Notes: generated by a model from the sequence alone, not told the origin. Counted from the stretch's first letter, positions 21,900-33,166 are shown. The stretch: DNA of 64,000 nt from Adiantum capillus-veneris (GCA_014529385.2 CM043956.1:64546620-64610619); one strand, 5' to 3'. Numbers and translations: made by a program.

Positions 21900-22499
21900 T
21901 TTCTTGGTGAAGGAACTTCGATACTTTCCACTATCCTTTCTTTATCTCCGCTTCCTCACATGGTCATATTGTTTTAACCATATCCTTGGTCACTTATTTA
22001 TTGATGTATTTCCATTGCACGTGGTTTGGATTTTCCTATTTTGACAGTCGACGAGTTGTGTGCATCGCTTGTTGCACCAACATATCGTGCGCTAGAGATT
22101 TCATCCGCGCTGAAACGCATTAACAGTCATTTTTTGTCGATCATCCTGCACCCTTTGTGTACCACATGCTTTCTCTTGATCATCCGTGGTATCTTAGAAC
22201 TGAAATGGACAAATAGAAAAATATTAAATATCTTTGACAAACATTTGTTCGATCTCTCAATTCAACACTCTCAAAGATACCACAATTTACTAAAGACAAT
22301 TTAGTCAAATATTCTGCAATTGATCCAAATGTACCATAGAAAACTAACTTAAGACAATTGATTCAAATATATTTCAAGTGAGGTGAACCACCCAGAACAT
22401 AGACTTCAATGCAAATAAAGTACCTAGATGATAAGTCAATAGCAAAGTAGAAAATATTCAAGCATAGTAAAGAGATGATGCAAGTTCAATAAGTGGTCA
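21900..22499. other. No gene seen between the hAT remnant and the kinase pseudogene
   Basis: A 92-residue plus frame (22026-22304) has no recognisable similarity. The hAT terminal repeat should lie here or just before, but is not identifiable by eye. Confidence 0.3.
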
Positions 22500-23987
22500 C
22501 TAGGCAGGATTAGGGTCTATCTTTAAATACTCTCTAAAGAATAACAAAGTATCTGATGTGTTTCTTCTAGCTTTGCACTCTCTTAACTTCATCCAACTGT
22601 CCACTTTTTGCTGAATAGCCCTCATGGCATCCTGATACTTCTCCTGGGAAATACACTTTCCTAGATCTACTCCAAAAGTCTATTAACATGTCAAATACAA
22701 AACCTAATGCATAAATGTCGCTTGCTTTTGAGTATGCATCTACGTACTATGGATCATATATTTTTGGAGCAATCCACAGCCACTTTGTGAGCTCTTCCTC
22801 CCATGTTTCCTTTGTCTCCAAAATTGCAAAGTTCGATTCAGCTACAAGATGAAAAAAACTATTTGATACTCCCTTGGATGGCATTCTAAGAATCATGCCC
22901 CAATCAATAATTCCAAACTACGGTTTATTTGTGTGAGTAAAATCTAGCATTATGTTGTAGGGATGTAAGTCATTGTGCACTATACCAGAAGAGTGAGCAG
23001 CCACAACGCCATGAATAAGAGCGTTAAGATTTCTAACATCTGCTCAATCACTACTTTTAGCCGTGTAGTCTCTATCTCGACTGGGAAGTGTTTTTTATTT
23101 GGTGGCAAATTCCTCCAGACATATTGTAGCCTATGCATGCAGCATCTAAATGCTTCTTGGGAAAATGGCAGATGGCACATCATGTCTCCCAAGGTACCCC
23201 CATTGTAGTATGGTAAGATTGTGATCCAGGGGGCCTCGATGGTGAATCCAATGCATCTTACAATGGAGGGGTGAAGTGTTTGCATTCCTTCTTTTGTTTG
23301 GAAGCTATCAAATTCTATTGCAGTCCCTCTCTTGTAGCATTTGCCTACATATGTGATCTGCTCTGGAAAGAAAAAAATATTGTTAATGGTTTATAATGTG
23401 CATACACCAAAAGAGTCTACTCTAATCCTTGCACCTTTCACTAGGGCTTTGTGGGGAATTCCAATCAAATGTGTGCACTTGGAATTCAATGTTCTGCACA
23501 TAATTGTGCCGGTGTTGCTAGCATCTAATCGACCACCTACGATTGCTTGCGCATCTTGGGTAATCTTCAATCGCTTGGGTAAGGAGGCTTGGTCTTGGGA
23601 TTTCACCAGCTTCATCTTTCCCTTCTGCTCCTCCCACTATTTATCCCACAACTCTATTTTTTCCATATTGCAAGTGGGAGGAAGATCTTCTTTCAAGTCT
23701 ATGCAACACACTTTCATATTGCACAGCACTCTCCTAATCTTGTGTTGGGGGTCAAATTCTCTTATTCCTGTAGGAATCAGCAACTCATAATGGCCTTTGG
23801 CTTGCAATCTGTGCTTTGTGTTCTCCCAGATAGCGGTAGTGAGATCTTTAATGAAGACGTCACTTTCATTAATTTGTTGTATGCTACCATCTGCACATGG
23901 AGTTATTGCCAATATACACTCTTTTTTTATGGCATGCATAATAATTTTCTTTTGCTCCGGCGTCATTTTCTCCCCTGGCACCTCCAC
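22500..23987 (-). pseudogene. Protein-kinase-like pseudogene with an HNDLHPYN catalytic loop
   Basis: From an ATG at 23987 the minus strand encodes a charged N-terminal region (MEVPGEKMTPEQKKIIMHAI...) of about 200 codons with one stop. A kinase domain follows: LHPSIVRCIGFTIEAPWITI and LPYYNGGTLGDMM (hinge); SSGIVHNDLHPYNIMLDF, where Asp and Asn of the usual HRDxKxxN are kept and Lys is His; FGIIDWGMILRMP in the DFG place; KWLWIAPKIYDP in the APE place; and YSKASDIYALGFVFDMLIDF (helix F). It ends with KIDPNPA and a stop at 22500. In-frame stops occur after NKP and after IYDP, and a frameshift lies near 23041. I saw no glycine-rich loop. It is a dead copy of an atypical kinase; the HxDLHPxN loop also occurs in APH/ABC1-type kinases, but the APE/helix-F part favours a eukaryotic kinase. 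Confidence 0.7.
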
Positions 23988-24141
23988 ATATTAAATGATC
24001 AATTTAACATGAGAAAATCATTTGGGAGAACTAGATATTAGTTTTTATGACACTACCTCTCTCTTGAAATCATAGTCGTCCTGGACTATGAGGTAGAGAA
24101 GATAAAGCCTAGTCATTAGTTCGTTTGCTAGCGGGTAGAGG

Positions 24142-24364
24142 TGTTACCATATACATGTGGTAGTGATGTGTGTGAACACACTAGGACCGCCGGGGCTCCC
24201 TCTTTAGGAGGTTTTTTCCCCCGTGCATTGTATATACGTCCATCACTCTAGGGCTATCTATCTTTCCATTACACACTAAGTAACACACACTCTCTATTGT
24301 GTGCCTTGAGCTTCCTTCGTCTTCTCCAAGCTGTGTGCGTTTCTCTGCAACCCTAATTCCAACA
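24142..24364 (+). repeat. 5' LTR of the copia element
   Basis: 223 bp, TG...CA, pairs with 29093-29321. Confidence 0.95.
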
Positions 24365-24366
24365 AT

Positions 24367-24378
24367 TGGTATCAGAGC
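24367..24378 (+). promoter_or_regulatory. Primer-binding site of the copia element
   Basis: tggtatcagagc, complementary to the 3' end of initiator tRNA-Met, two bases inside the 5' LTR. Confidence 0.95.
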
Positions 24379-24727
24379 AGGTTACGTCCTCTCAGGCTTA
24401 GTTGCCAGCTACTCCAGTACATGCCTGCTCACTTTCTTCGATTTCAGTGAGCTTTGGCGAGCGTTCACAGGTCGACTAATATTACGGGAGAGCTCATAGA
24501 GCTTGGTCTGCTCAGATTTTTTATTTGGGCTCATTTCAACCTCCTTTTCCACTATAGGTAGGTCTGCACAGGCTATTTCATCATTTTGTGCAAAGTTTTT
24601 GTCAGTTCCGTTTTCTGTATAACAGGTGCCTTACAGTCTTTCTACAGTTTGTGCTATATAGCACGTGTTGTTTCTACTCCATTTCTCCTATTTTTGGGCG
24701 GTTTTCACATCAGGTGTAACATTTACC

Positions 24728-25840
24728 ATGGCTGACAACAACAACACAGATGTGTTCAAGATGTTTGCTGCTGCTGAGGACAGGTTGGATGGGGACAATT
24801 ACCCTATGTGGGCTTATATGATGCAACATGTTCTTGTGTCAAAGGGCATCTGGAACATTGTGCAGGGCATTGATGTATGTCCTGGTTCTGAGGATGTAGG
24901 CGATGTTGAGGATGTTGCAGGTATTGCTGCAAGGATTGCTGCTGTTAGAGTTGTTTTGCCTATGGCAGAACAAGCTCGTTGGGATGTTAAGAATGCACAG
25001 GCTCATGCATTGATTGTGTTGTTTGTGAAGCGCACCATTGTTCCTCACATCTGTTCAACAAAATATGCAAAACAGGCTTGGGATATTCTAGCAGGTCTTT
25101 ATGCAAGTCGCAATGAGGCTAAAATTTCTTTGCTGCATAAAGAGATGGAGTCAAAGATTATGCATGAGGAAGATGATATGGACACTTTCCTTGCTAGTAT
25201 CAAGGATATCAATGAGCAACTCATTTCTGCAGGTGAAGTCATTTCAGACAGTTACCTAGTGCAGACTGTTCTTGATGCCTTACCAGATTCTTACCAGAGT
25301 TTTGCTAGTACTTGGAGACTTATGACCCAAGGAAATCTTGAAGTTGTCAAGTTTGATTCATTATGCACATTGCTTTTGCAAGAGTCACTTTCTAAAAAAA
25401 ACAGGACTAGACAATGTGCAGTTGAACATGCTTTTATTGCTTCTCAAAGAAAGGGTGGTAACAGCAAAGCAGCCACTTCTTATGGTTCTGCTGCGAGTGG
25501 CAAAAATTCTGTTCCTAATGCTTCTGCTAGCAGCACTTCGTCTGGCAATTCTGGTGATAAGGGAAAAAAGAAGATGCATTGCCATTATTGTAAAGCTAAT
25601 GATCACTTGATCAAGTCGTGTTCTAAGTTGAAGGCCAAAGAGGCTAAGAATAAAGAGGGTGGTTCCACTGCAAATGCTGGTTCCACTACAAATGCAGCCA
25701 TTGTTGAGTCTTCTGTGAAAGGAGACTGTGAGGCTGATGTTGATGCAGAATGGGCTTTTAGCATAGAGTGCACTTACAATCCTGTTGTCCATGATGCATG
25801 CTTGTCAGTTGCTGCAGATTCACATGTGTGGATTTCGACA
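24728..25840 (+). pseudogene. Copia gag
   Basis: I place the start at the ATG at 24728 (context accatggct) rather than an upstream in-frame ATG at 24665, because copia gag proteins begin with short acidic tails like MADNNNTDVFKMF. The capsid-like part has LDGDNYPMWAYMMQHVL near residues 20-36 and the conserved QTVLDALPDSYQSF near 177-190. A CX2CX4HX4C zinc knuckle (CHYCKANDHLIKSC) is at 25580-25621. Near 25835 a one-base change moves the protease into another frame, separating gag from pol. Gag forms the particle that packages the element RNA. Confidence 0.9.
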
Positions 25841-28800
25841 GTGGTGCTACAAAGCACATTACCTCACATCGTGAATTGTTTACCTCTCTCGAGTTTGTCC
25901 CTCATGGGAATTCAGTCACTTGTGCCAACAACGCCTCTTATCCAGTTCAGGGAGTTGGAAAGATTGTGCTCACTGCTGCTAATGGCAGTTCCTTCACACT
26001 TGTTGATGCACTTTATGTACCTGGGATCAAGAAGAATCTCTTGTCTGTATCCGCACTTGCTAGACTTGGACTTGTAGTCAAATTTGTGGATGAAAGATGT
26101 ACAGTTCATGATCTCAGTTTTGGTGATGAAATTGTTGCATCTGGGCTTTTGTGCCGTGGGCTGTATAAGCTCACTTTGTATGACAAGTGTGGACAAAATT
26201 TTGCAAATGCTGTTGCAGATTCAAGGGCTATTTCAGATGCAAAACTTTGGCATGCTCGTTTTGGTCATCTGAATTTTGCCAGTTTGCTGCGTTTGCAGAA
26301 ATCTGATATGGTTGCTTCTTTGCCGCCTCTTGAAGCACCTATCAAACATGTTTGTGAAGGCTGTATTCTGGGTAAAATGCAGCGTTCTAAGTTTCCAAAG
26401 GATGGTTCAGTTAGGGCCACATGCAGGTTGCTGCTTGTGCATAGTGATGTTTGTGGGCCCATGCAAACTCCGTCCTTGGGCAATTACCTGTACTTCGTGA
26501 CTTTCATTGATGATTACTCCAGGCATGCGTGGGTATTTCCGCTTAAAGCGAAGTCCGAAGTTTTTATGTGCTTCAAACAATTTTTGGCTATGGCTGAAAA
26601 TGTCTCAAAATGTACTATGGGCACCCTCCGTTCCGATCGAGGGGGGGAGTATATGTCTCATGAATTTAATGCATTTCTGGCTAGTCGTGGGATAAAACAC
26701 CAATGTACAGTGCCTTATACACCTCAGCAAAATGGTGTTGCTGAGAGGAAAAACAGGTCACTAACAGAAATGGCACGATGTATGGTCAAAAGTCAAGCTT
26801 TGCCGCATTCTTTTTGGCTTGAGGCCATCATGTGTGCCACTTATGTACTTAACAGGTGTCCTACAAAAGCTTTGTAGTCTATTACTCCATATGAAGCATG
26901 GCATGATAGAAAGCCTTCGATTGAGCACATGCGTGTTTTTGGCTGTTTGGCATATGCTTTGGTGCCACAAGTGCAGCGCAGAAAATTGGATGATAAGGCT
27001 CTCAAATGTATTTTTGTTGGTTATAGTGATGAAAGCAAAGGTTATAGGTTGTATCATCCACAAACAAAACGTATTCTAGTTTCACATGATGTAGTGTTTG
27101 TGGAAGATTCTATTCAGCCCTTGCTGTCATGTACTAGAGACAGTAATGTAAGCTCACAGGACATTTATGACACTTTGTTGCCTCTTTTCAGTGGTGGAAA
27201 TACGAATGTAAGTTCCAATGAGGCAAATGTACAGCCTATGGGGGTTTTTGAAAATGTTACAAATCAGCCTATTACTGATGCAGATGTACATGATGCACTT
27301 GATGAGGAAAGGGCTGAAAATGAGCAGGCTAGAGGTATGCCAAAATGGCTGGTGCACACTTTTCGTGACAGTAAATTGGATGCACCTTTGTCTAGTGGTA
27401 CTCGTTCAGGCTCTCACCATGCATCTTATGCATCAGATTGTTATACTTTGGCTGTGTCTAGTTTACATGATGTTGAGGAGCCTCTATCTTTTGCTGAAGC
27501 ACAGAATTCAGAACATTGGATGGCTGCCATGCAATCAGAATATGATGCACTTATAGAAAATGACACATGGACTTTATGTGATTTGCCTCCTGGCAAAAAG
27601 GCCATTGGTACGAAGTGGGTTTACAAGTTGAAACGCAAGCCGGATGGTGAGATCGATCGCCATAAGGCTCGACTTGTTGCAAAGGGTTATGCACAGCAAA
27701 AAGGCATAGATTATGAAGAGACTTTTTCTCCCACTTGTCGTATGACTACTGTGCGTTTTCTATGTGCATTGGCAGCTCATTTTGGTTGGGATGTACATCA
27801 ATCAGACATTGTTATTGCTTTCTTGAATGGTGACATATTTGAGGAAGTTTATGTAACGCAGCCTCACGGTTTTGTCATTAAAGGACAAGAGGACAAAGTG
27901 TGCAAATGTAAGAAGGCTTTGTATGGGTTGAAGCAATCTCCTCGTGCTTGGTATGAGAAAGCTGACACTGATTTGGTTAAACGAGGCTTTTGTAACAGTC
28001 CAACAGAAAGAACATTGTATGTAAAGCGTGAGGATGATGTATTTCTCATTGTGGTTCTTTATGTCGATGATTTGCTGATCACTGGACCAAATGAGAGACA
28101 TATTGCTGAATTTAAGGTTGATTTGAATGCTACTTTCAAGATGAAAGATTTGGGGCTGTTGTATCATTTTTTGGGTATACAGTTTAAGCAGTGTGATGGT
28201 GGTATTGCCTTGTGTCAGAAAAGTTACATAGCGACATTGCTATGCAAGTTTGGACTTGAGGATTGCAAACCTATTGCCACTCCCATGGAAACAGGTTTGA
28301 AGTTGAGTCTACATGATGCTGGTGATCCTACTGATGCCACTCTTTACCAAACTGCTATTGACTGGCTCACTTATGTATGCAACACGAGGCCAGATATTTA
28401 GTTTGCAATCTCACAGGTCAGCAGATTCATGCATAGCCCAGGGTCTAAGAATTGGCAGGCTGTCAAAAGGATTTTCCGCTACCTTAGTGGCACTTTACAC
28501 CTTGGCTTGTTTTATCCCAAGGGGGCATCAATGCTGCCAGACTTACATGCTTTTTCGGAGTCAAATTGAGCTGGTTGTTTTGACACACGAGTGTCCACAA
28601 GTGGTTTTTGTTTCATGCTTGGCAGTTCATGTATATCATGGTTGAGCAAGAAGCAACCTACTCTGGCCACTTTGAGTTGTGAGGCTGAGTACAGGGCAGT
28701 CTTCACAACTACGGTTGGGTGTGTATGGCTCAGACACCTTATGGATGATTTGGGTGTTGGACAGGAAACTGCCAACACTATCTACACTGACAGTTAGAGC

Positions 28801-29016
28801 GCATTGGCAGTTGCGAGGAACCCAATTTTTCATGCTCGCACAAAGCACATTGAGGTGCATTACCACTATGTTAGAGAGAGGCTCTTAGCAGGAGAGATCA
28901 CCTTGGCTTATGTGCCAACACAAGACAACCTTGCAGATATTTTCACAAAGGCATTGTCTCATGAGAAGCTTGAAGCTTTCCGCAAAGCTTTGGGCTTACT
29001 CCCCTTTGTGGACTGA
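25798..29016 (+). pseudogene. Copia pol: protease, integrase, reverse transcriptase, RNase H
   Basis: One frame from about 25840 to 29016 carries: protease (FDSGATKHITSHREL); integrase HHCC finger (LWHARFGHLN, HVCEGCILGKMQRSKF) and D,D,E core (LVHSDVCGPMQ, LRSDRGGEYMSH, PQQNGVAERKNRSL); RT (NDTWTLCDLPPGKKAIGTKW, KLKRKPDGEIDRHKARLVA, YVDD at 28060-28071); and RNase H (LSCEAEYRAV, HIEVHYHYVRERL, VPTQDNLADIFTKAL). The catalytic residues I checked are intact. The frame is cut by TAG at 26875, TAG at 28399, TGA at 28567 where relatives have Trp, and TAG at 28795 where relatives have Gln. Final stop after LGLLPFVD. Start is set by the protease frame, not by a real initiation codon. Confidence 0.93.
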
Positions 29017-29080
29017 TCATGTGCTTAGGGTATGGCACTTCCCTTTACTCATGTGCCAACTCTCGTTCACCGCATCACTC

Positions 29081-29090
29081 CAGGGGGGGA
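29081..29090 (+). promoter_or_regulatory. Polypurine tract of the copia element
   Basis: caggggggga just upstream of the 3' LTR, followed by two T. Confidence 0.85.
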
Positions 29091-29092
29091 TT

Positions 29093-29321
29093 TGTTACCA
29101 TATACATGTGGTAGTGATGTGTGTGAACACACTAGGACTGCCGGAGCATTTTTTCCCTCTTTAGGAGGTTTTTTCCCCCGTGCATTGTATATACACCCAT
29201 CACTCTAGGGCTATCTATCTTTCCATTACACACTAAGTAACACACACTCTCTATTGTGTGCCTTGAGCTTCCTTCGTCTTCTCCAAGCTGTGTGCGTTTC
29301 TCTGCAACCCTAATTCCAACA
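29093..29321 (+). repeat. 3' LTR of the copia element
   Basis: 229 bp, pairs with 24142-24364. Carries a 6-bp insertion (attttt) relative to the left copy. Confidence 0.95.
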
Positions 29322-29589
29322 ATAGGATCCCTATTTTACCCTATGACACTGTTCCAAAATGGATGACTAGTCCATTTGGTGCTTGAGAGCCTTAGTTGCC
29401 ACAAGCATGTCTGCACATTAGACCGTATCAATCTTCCATAGTAGAGTGACAAAATATACTTGGTGTTCGGGAGACGCCGTCTCCACAAACATGATCCTAA
29501 GCATGCATACTTAATAACATTTGTGCACAATAAAGAAAAGAGAGTCTTATAAGATAAAAACTTTGTTCATTTATATGTATTTATATTTG
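29322..29589. other. Unassigned DNA between the copia element and chromovirus D
   Basis: AT-rich, no coding similarity. It does not resemble the 38210-39000 sequence, so it is not an obvious 3' LTR of element D. Confidence 0.3.
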
Positions 29590-29944
29590 CTTACTCTAGA
29601 GAATCATTGTAAGCATTGACAAGGTTTAGGTTATAGTTTAATTATATGCCTTCTATCCATCTAGCATCTTCAAGAGGATAATTTTTAAACTTGATAAGAT
29701 ATTGTCAAAGAGTCTTACCACCTCTCAATAGCTTGTCTTCATGTCAGAGAATGGACTCGGGCTGCAACACCTCTTCTTGGTCCTTGATCTCCGGGGGTCT
29801 TCAATGGTTGCTTCTTGAGGTGGCTGTCCTTTGTAAGGCTTCAGTAGGCTCACGTGGAAAGCATTGTGTATGAGCCAATGGTGGGGCAACTTAAGTTGAT
29901 AGCTCATCTCATTGATTGGCATAAGAATCTAAAAGGGACCATAG
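29590..29944 (-). pseudogene. Element D integrase C-terminus and chromodomain
   Basis: The frame 29725-29922 reads YQLKLPHHWLIHNAFHVSLL then KPYKG, the conserved end of chromovirus integrases. It continues leftwards, with frame changes, into HEDKLLRGGKTL, QYLIKFKNYPLEDARWM. That is a chromodomain core: chromodomains in this position bind histone marks and guide integration. The 5' neighbouring integrase part is 3.3 kb away at 33216 and rightwards because the gag-only element inserted at catag (29940-29944). Confidence 0.8.
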
Positions 29945-30195
29945 TGTGGGAGTTAAACACTAGCTCTCTACCTACCTAGCCATGCGGGAGTGATCCCTAG
30001 AATTCTCTAGAAACTCACCTTTGAAGCCTACATAAGAGGCTCTCTTCTCATGGTTGTAACAAGTCTTTTTGCTCTAGTAATATAAGGTTGCTTTCCTTTT
30101 GTCTAGAGTGTTTCTCTCTCATCTACACACAAACACACACACACACACACAAGTATGAATGCTTCACATGTGTATCCACCCTAGAAATTCCTACA
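29945..30195 (+). repeat. 5' LTR of the gag-only element
   Basis: 251 bp, starts tgtgggagttaaac, ends cctagaaattcctaca. Contains a short (CA)n run near 30130-30151. Confidence 0.95.
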
Positions 30196-30197
30196 AC

Positions 30198-30209
30198 TGG
30201 TATCAGAGC
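30198..30209 (+). promoter_or_regulatory. Primer-binding site of the gag-only element
   Basis: tggtatcagagc, initiator tRNA-Met type, two bases inside the LTR. Confidence 0.95.
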
Positions 30210-30392
30210 ATTAAAGACCCTCATGGGCCACTAGCTCACTTTTAGGTAGTGTGTGTGCACTCTTAGCAAAGTGTGGTAGGAAATATCCTTCTATCTCTCT
30301 CTAGAACCCACGAGTTTTCTCCCTAGCTTTTAGGAGTCTTGAGCTACCAACTTGTTCTCACACTAGCCTCTTTGACTTTTTGGCCACCTAAA

Positions 30393-31141
30393 CATGCAAA
30401 AGGTGTTTTACTCCTTCAAGCCAAGCCAAAAGAAGTGAGCAAACTCGTGGGATGCTCTTGCTCTTTCTCCATCATCCTCTTCCCCAAATCCAAGCTTCCA
30501 TGGTGACCTTGGATGGCTTCCTAATCACCTCTCTTAATCACCTTCAACTCTAGCTAGACTAGTTACTTATTCTCTCTCTATTCTCTCACCGCTAATAAGA
30601 GGAGGAGGCACTTCATTTTTTGTTTTGACAGCTCATTAATCCTCATTAGATTGCCATTAATCCACTCTTAATCTCATCATTAGCCTTCTACAAGCTCTAC
30701 ACAACAAAAGGACAAGACTAGCTAGCTTATGCAAGCAAAACTAGTCTATTTCTACATGAAACAGAAAATGAAAAACATGTAGAAATAGACTAGTTTTGCT
30801 TGCATAAGCTAGCTAGTCTTGCCCTTTTGTTGTGTAGAGCTTGTAGAAGGCTAATGATGAGATTAAGAGTGGATTAATGGCAATCTAATGAGGATTAATG
30901 GGCTGTCAAAACAGAAAATGAAGTGCCTCCTCCTCTTATTAGTGGTGAGAGAATAGAGAGAGAATAAGTAACTAGTCTAGCAAGAGTTGAAGGTGATTAA
31001 GAGAGGTGATTAGGGAGCCATCCAAGGTCACCATGGAAGCTTGGATTTGGGGAAGAGGATGATGGAGAAAGAGCAAGAGCAGCCCACGAGTTTGCTCACT
31101 TCTTTTGGCTTGGCTTGAAGGAGTAAAACACCTTTTGCATG
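30393..31141. repeat. Large inverted repeat (366-bp arms, 17-bp loop) in the gag-only element leader
   Basis: The left arm 30393-30758 begins catgcaaaaggtg and ends tttctacatg. The right arm 30776-31141 is its reverse complement, with about seven mismatches found by eye (about 98 percent identity) and no length change. The loop 30759-30775 reads aaacagaaaatgaaaaa. Any transcript from the LTR would fold into a hairpin of about 366 base pairs. Confidence 0.95.
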
Positions 31142-31148
31142 GTTTCAA

Positions 31149-31277
31149 CCCATTAATCCTCATTAGATTGCCATTAATCCACTCTTAATCTCATCATTAG
31201 CCTTCTACAAGCTCTACAAAACAAAAGGGCAAGACTAGCTAGCTTATGCAAGCAAAACTAGTCTATTTCTACATGTT
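31149..31277. repeat. Third, direct copy of the inner part of the hairpin arm
   Basis: cattaatcctc through tttctacatg repeats 30632-30758 in the same orientation with one or two differences. Just beyond, the sequence acatgtttttaattttctgttt matches the reverse complement of the hairpin loop. The right arm therefore appears to have been copied from this part of the leader. Confidence 0.9.
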
Positions 31278-31710
31278 TTTAATTTTCTGTTTCAAAACAA
31301 AGAATTAAAACCTCATTTTCAGCCCTCTAAATCAATGTTTGAGGCTTTCTTAAGCTACTCCAAAGCTTGAACTACAAGGGCATTCAATTTGGGCACCATC
31401 TACATCGATTTTGGGAGGAAAAGAGCTCATTTCGAAGGCCGTTTTTGCTTCAACAAGCACTCAACTTCAAAATAGAGAATTAATTCTCTGATTTTCACTG
31501 ATTTTTCAGCTTTTTTCATCAAGGGAGAGCTTCTACAAATCATCTCGACACATTTCTATACTTCAAGGCACATTTTGGTAACATTTGGGGCTTATTTGTG
31601 CATGTTTTGAGCTTTCATTCTTCATTACCGCATACATTGCTTTTGTAAAAGGGTAGACACCATTTTGAGAGTCTCGAAATAGGACCCCCTTGCTCACATT
31701 ATCTAACATT

Positions 31711-32733
31711 ATGGGTAACAATGATGTCTCAATCTTCAATGGAGTTGGCTTCCATACATGGCAAGTCAAGCTCAAGGGCTACTTGATGAAGAAAGGGCTA
31801 TGGAGTATGATTACTACAGAAGGGGGGGGGGGGGGGGGGGGGGGGGGAACCTAACGGCACAATAACAAAGGGAATTTACACAAAAAGATGAGAAATCCTT
31901 AGGTATTCTACTCATTAGTGTAGCGGATGAGATAGTGCATCACTTAGATCAAGCCACTTCCGCTAAAATTGCATGGGATACACTAGAAAGAACTTTTGGG
32001 GCAAAAGGTAAGCATTCTAAGATCTCCCTTAAAATGCAACTCTATTCACTCATTATGCATGACAATGAAACACTATCAAGTGTTGTCAATAGACTTAAGA
32101 GTATTTGCACCCAATTAGCTTACATTCAATGCAACATAGATGAGGATGATAAAATAGCTATTCTTCTTAAATCCTTACCTATTACATATGAGCACATAGT
32201 CATTGTGCTTAAGGAAAAAGAACCAGTTCTCTCTCTTGAGAGTATCATCCACTCTATCCAAGAGGAGGAAAACAAGCACACACACACACACTAAAGAGGC
32301 ACCCATATCTCAAGCATTATATGTCTCTAATTCAAAGAAAGCATGTAAACATTGTGGGAAAACCAACCACTCTTCCCAAAATTGTTTCAAAGTCAAAAAG
32401 TGTGTTAAGTGTGGTAAAGTTGGGCATCCACCCCAATTTTGCCCTAAAGGCAGCAACGGCGACAACGGCGGCTCTAATGGTGGCAACAATGGCGGCTCTC
32501 TCTCCAAAGGACGACACGTTCACTACACACGTAGTGATGATGATGATAGTGATGAAAATCACAATGGCAATGACGACGACAACAACACCAATGAAGGGAT
32601 ACATTTCACCACTTCTCCTCGTGCTTCCTCTTCCACTTATAGCACTTCCTTTTCTAATAAAACCCATGTTAAGGGCAGCCCAACTAAAGGCAAAAATGTG
32701 TACTACTATAATAGTGGTGATGACATTCTGTGA
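31711..32733 (+). pseudogene. Gag of the gag-only element, two zinc knuckles
   Basis: The start is the ATG at 31711 (MGNNDVSIFNGVGFHTWQVK), typical of copia gag. A run of 26 G at 31822-31847 shifts the frame. The middle (31935-32294) has AWDTLERTFGAKGKHSKISL and AILLKSLPITYEHIV. A CA run at 32277-32292 then ends that frame, and another carries on with CKHCGKTNHSSQNC and CVKCGKVGHPPQFC (two CX2CX4HX4C knuckles). An Asp/Asn/Ser-rich tail follows, ending at 32733 (SGDDIL). Both breaks sit in simple-sequence runs. Between the stop and the 3' LTR (32734-32950) nothing is coded. Confidence 0.85.
31822..31847. repeat. Homopolymer of 26 G inside gag
   Basis: Uninterrupted G run between ttactacagaa and aacctaacgg. 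It breaks the gag frame. Length may be affected by sequencing error. Confidence 0.9.
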
Positions 32734-32959
32734 TGGGGATATGCTACCTCTTTGTTGAATCCTTGTTAACTTGTAGTACTTCTATGTGTGAACCTCTTAT
32801 GACATGATCTTATGAGAACCATCAATGTTCATAAAGTGATGAATACCATATGTTTGTAATGTTGGACATAGCGTTGAATCCATATGAGAACCGCTATGTA
32901 CCACATCCTGTTTTCTTTGTGAACCTCAGTTGGTAGACGCATGTGTTTAAGGGGGCATT

Positions 32960-33135
32960 TGTGAGAGTTAAACACTAGCTCTCTACCTACCTAGCCATGT
33001 GGGAGTGATCCCTAGAATTCTCTAGAAACTCACCTTTGAAGCCTACATAAGAGACTCTCTTCTCATGGTTGTAACAAGTATTTTTGCTCTAGTAATATAA
33101 GGTTTCTTTCCTTTTGTCTAGAGTGTTTCTCTCTC

Positions 33136-33166
<31 letters not shown>

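Larger units (their letters stand above)
24142..29321 (+). mobile_element. Ty1/copia retrotransposon with both LTRs
   Basis: LTRs at 24142-24364 and 29093-29321 begin tgttaccata and end ttccaaca. They differ at about four substitutions and one 6-bp indel by eye (under 2 percent), so insertion was recent. A tRNA-Met PBS follows the left LTR and a polypurine tract precedes the right one. The flanking 5-mers agg-type duplication is imperfect (agagg left, atagg right). The internal order gag, protease, integrase, RT, RNase H is that of Ty1/copia. One frameshift and four in-frame stops make it non-autonomous now, although its neighbours' proteins could still act on it in trans. Confidence 0.95.

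Noticed and set aside
24000-24141. Inverted bases around atagtcgtcctggactat as a small hairpin gene or terminator
   Set aside because: Short stem in DNA next to the copia element; no gene context supports a function.
29322-29589. Possible 3' LTR of chromovirus D
   Set aside because: By eye it does not match the sequence at 38210 and rightwards, where the 5' LTR should be.
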